Source of the DNA: Pipra filicauda
Taxonomy: Eukaryota; Chordata; Aves; Passeriformes; Pipridae
Assembly (NCBI RefSeq): GCF_003945595.2
Contig: NW_024104292.1
Coordinates: forward strand, 868,001 to 932,000
DNA: 64,000 nucleotides
Reading direction: 5' to 3'
Both the position numbers and the translations under genes were made by a program. How positions within the stretch are numbered: position 1 is the stretch's first letter; each line of letters starts with the position of its first letter. Positions 63,914 through 64,000 of this stretch are shown here, one piece after another. The notes beneath the pieces were generated by a model. The model did no database searches. It was not told where the DNA came from and saw only the letters and a list, made by a program, of their open reading frames with translations.

Positions 63914-64000
63914 AGATGCAGAATAATCTGTATCTTGGTTTGTAAATATTTGTTTCTGCAAAACCTTCAACATCATTTGAAACTTCATAGGAAAACAGCC
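63914..64000 (-). other. DEUP1: Candidate partial DEUP1 exon at the window edge
   Basis: In the minus sense the window edge opens with an uninterrupted frame that ends VLQKQIFTNQDTDYSAS and then a consensus donor (CATCT|GTAAGT, GT complement at 63,912-63,913). The TNQDT string resembles a TNQNT segment I recall in mammalian DEUP1 shortly before the linker. The exon might begin at ggttttgcag (42 bases) or extend past the window. A problem is that it ends in phase 0, while the 58,532-58,850 exon needs two bases from its upstream partner, so at least one exon between them, or another donor, is required. Confidence 0.35.

Larger units (their letters stand above)
58851..64000 (-). other. DEUP1: DEUP1 intron sequence reaching the window edge
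   Basis: About 5 kb upstream of the 319-base exon. It contains a solo LTR (60,459-60,988), AT microsatellites and a 12-bp inverted repeat (60,274-60,299). Two candidate small exons are listed separately (62,951-62,978 and 63,914-64,000). The coiled-coil bulk of DEUP1 must lie beyond base 64,000. Confidence 0.55.

Overview
The window reads as nuclear DNA from a bird, probably not a galliform. It is AT-rich, has sparse exons and long introns, and carries a CR1 LINE with the typical avian 3' end. It also holds two copies of a solo LTR of a family I associate with neoavian ERVL-type elements. No bacterial, phage, organellar or CRISPR features were seen.

Two protein-coding genes are supported, and they lie tail to tail. 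SMCO4 runs on the + strand. A CpG island at about 16,970-17,765 is its likely promoter and 5' noncoding exon. An intron of about 26 kb follows, then one exon from 43,277 that carries the whole 59-codon reading frame (43,410-43,589) and a 3' UTR ending near 44,370. DEUP1 (CCDC67, the CEP63 paralogue of deuterosomes) runs on the - strand and enters from the right edge. Its terminal coding exon is 52,277-52,447 and the preceding exon is 58,532-58,850. Two weaker exon candidates lie at 62,951-62,978 and 63,914-64,000. The convergent SMCO4/DEUP1 order matches what I recall of human 11q21, and this supports both assignments.

Layout: 1-16,970 is intergenic 5' flank with old MIR-like SINE relics, a degenerate 33-bp tandem repeat and a solo LTR (14,863-15,340) about 1.6 kb upstream of the CpG island. 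The stretch 17,379-43,276 is SMCO4 intron with low-complexity tracts, a CR1 tail and a G-quadruplex motif. The stretch 44,375-52,070 separates the two gene ends and holds a 5'-truncated CR1 (about 47,180-48,050). The stretch 52,448-64,000 is DEUP1 intron sequence apart from its exons, with a second solo LTR at about 60,459-60,988.

The two genes have no known joint function. SMCO4 is a tiny single-pass membrane protein of unknown role, and DEUP1 acts in centriole amplification in multiciliated cells. I found no convincing undescribed system. The more interesting signals are a perfect CRE palindrome kept in the LTR upstream of SMCO4, an open in-frame 5' extension of the SMCO4 exon, a set of perfect hairpins including a twin pair with identical loops, and unresolved exon phasing in DEUP1.
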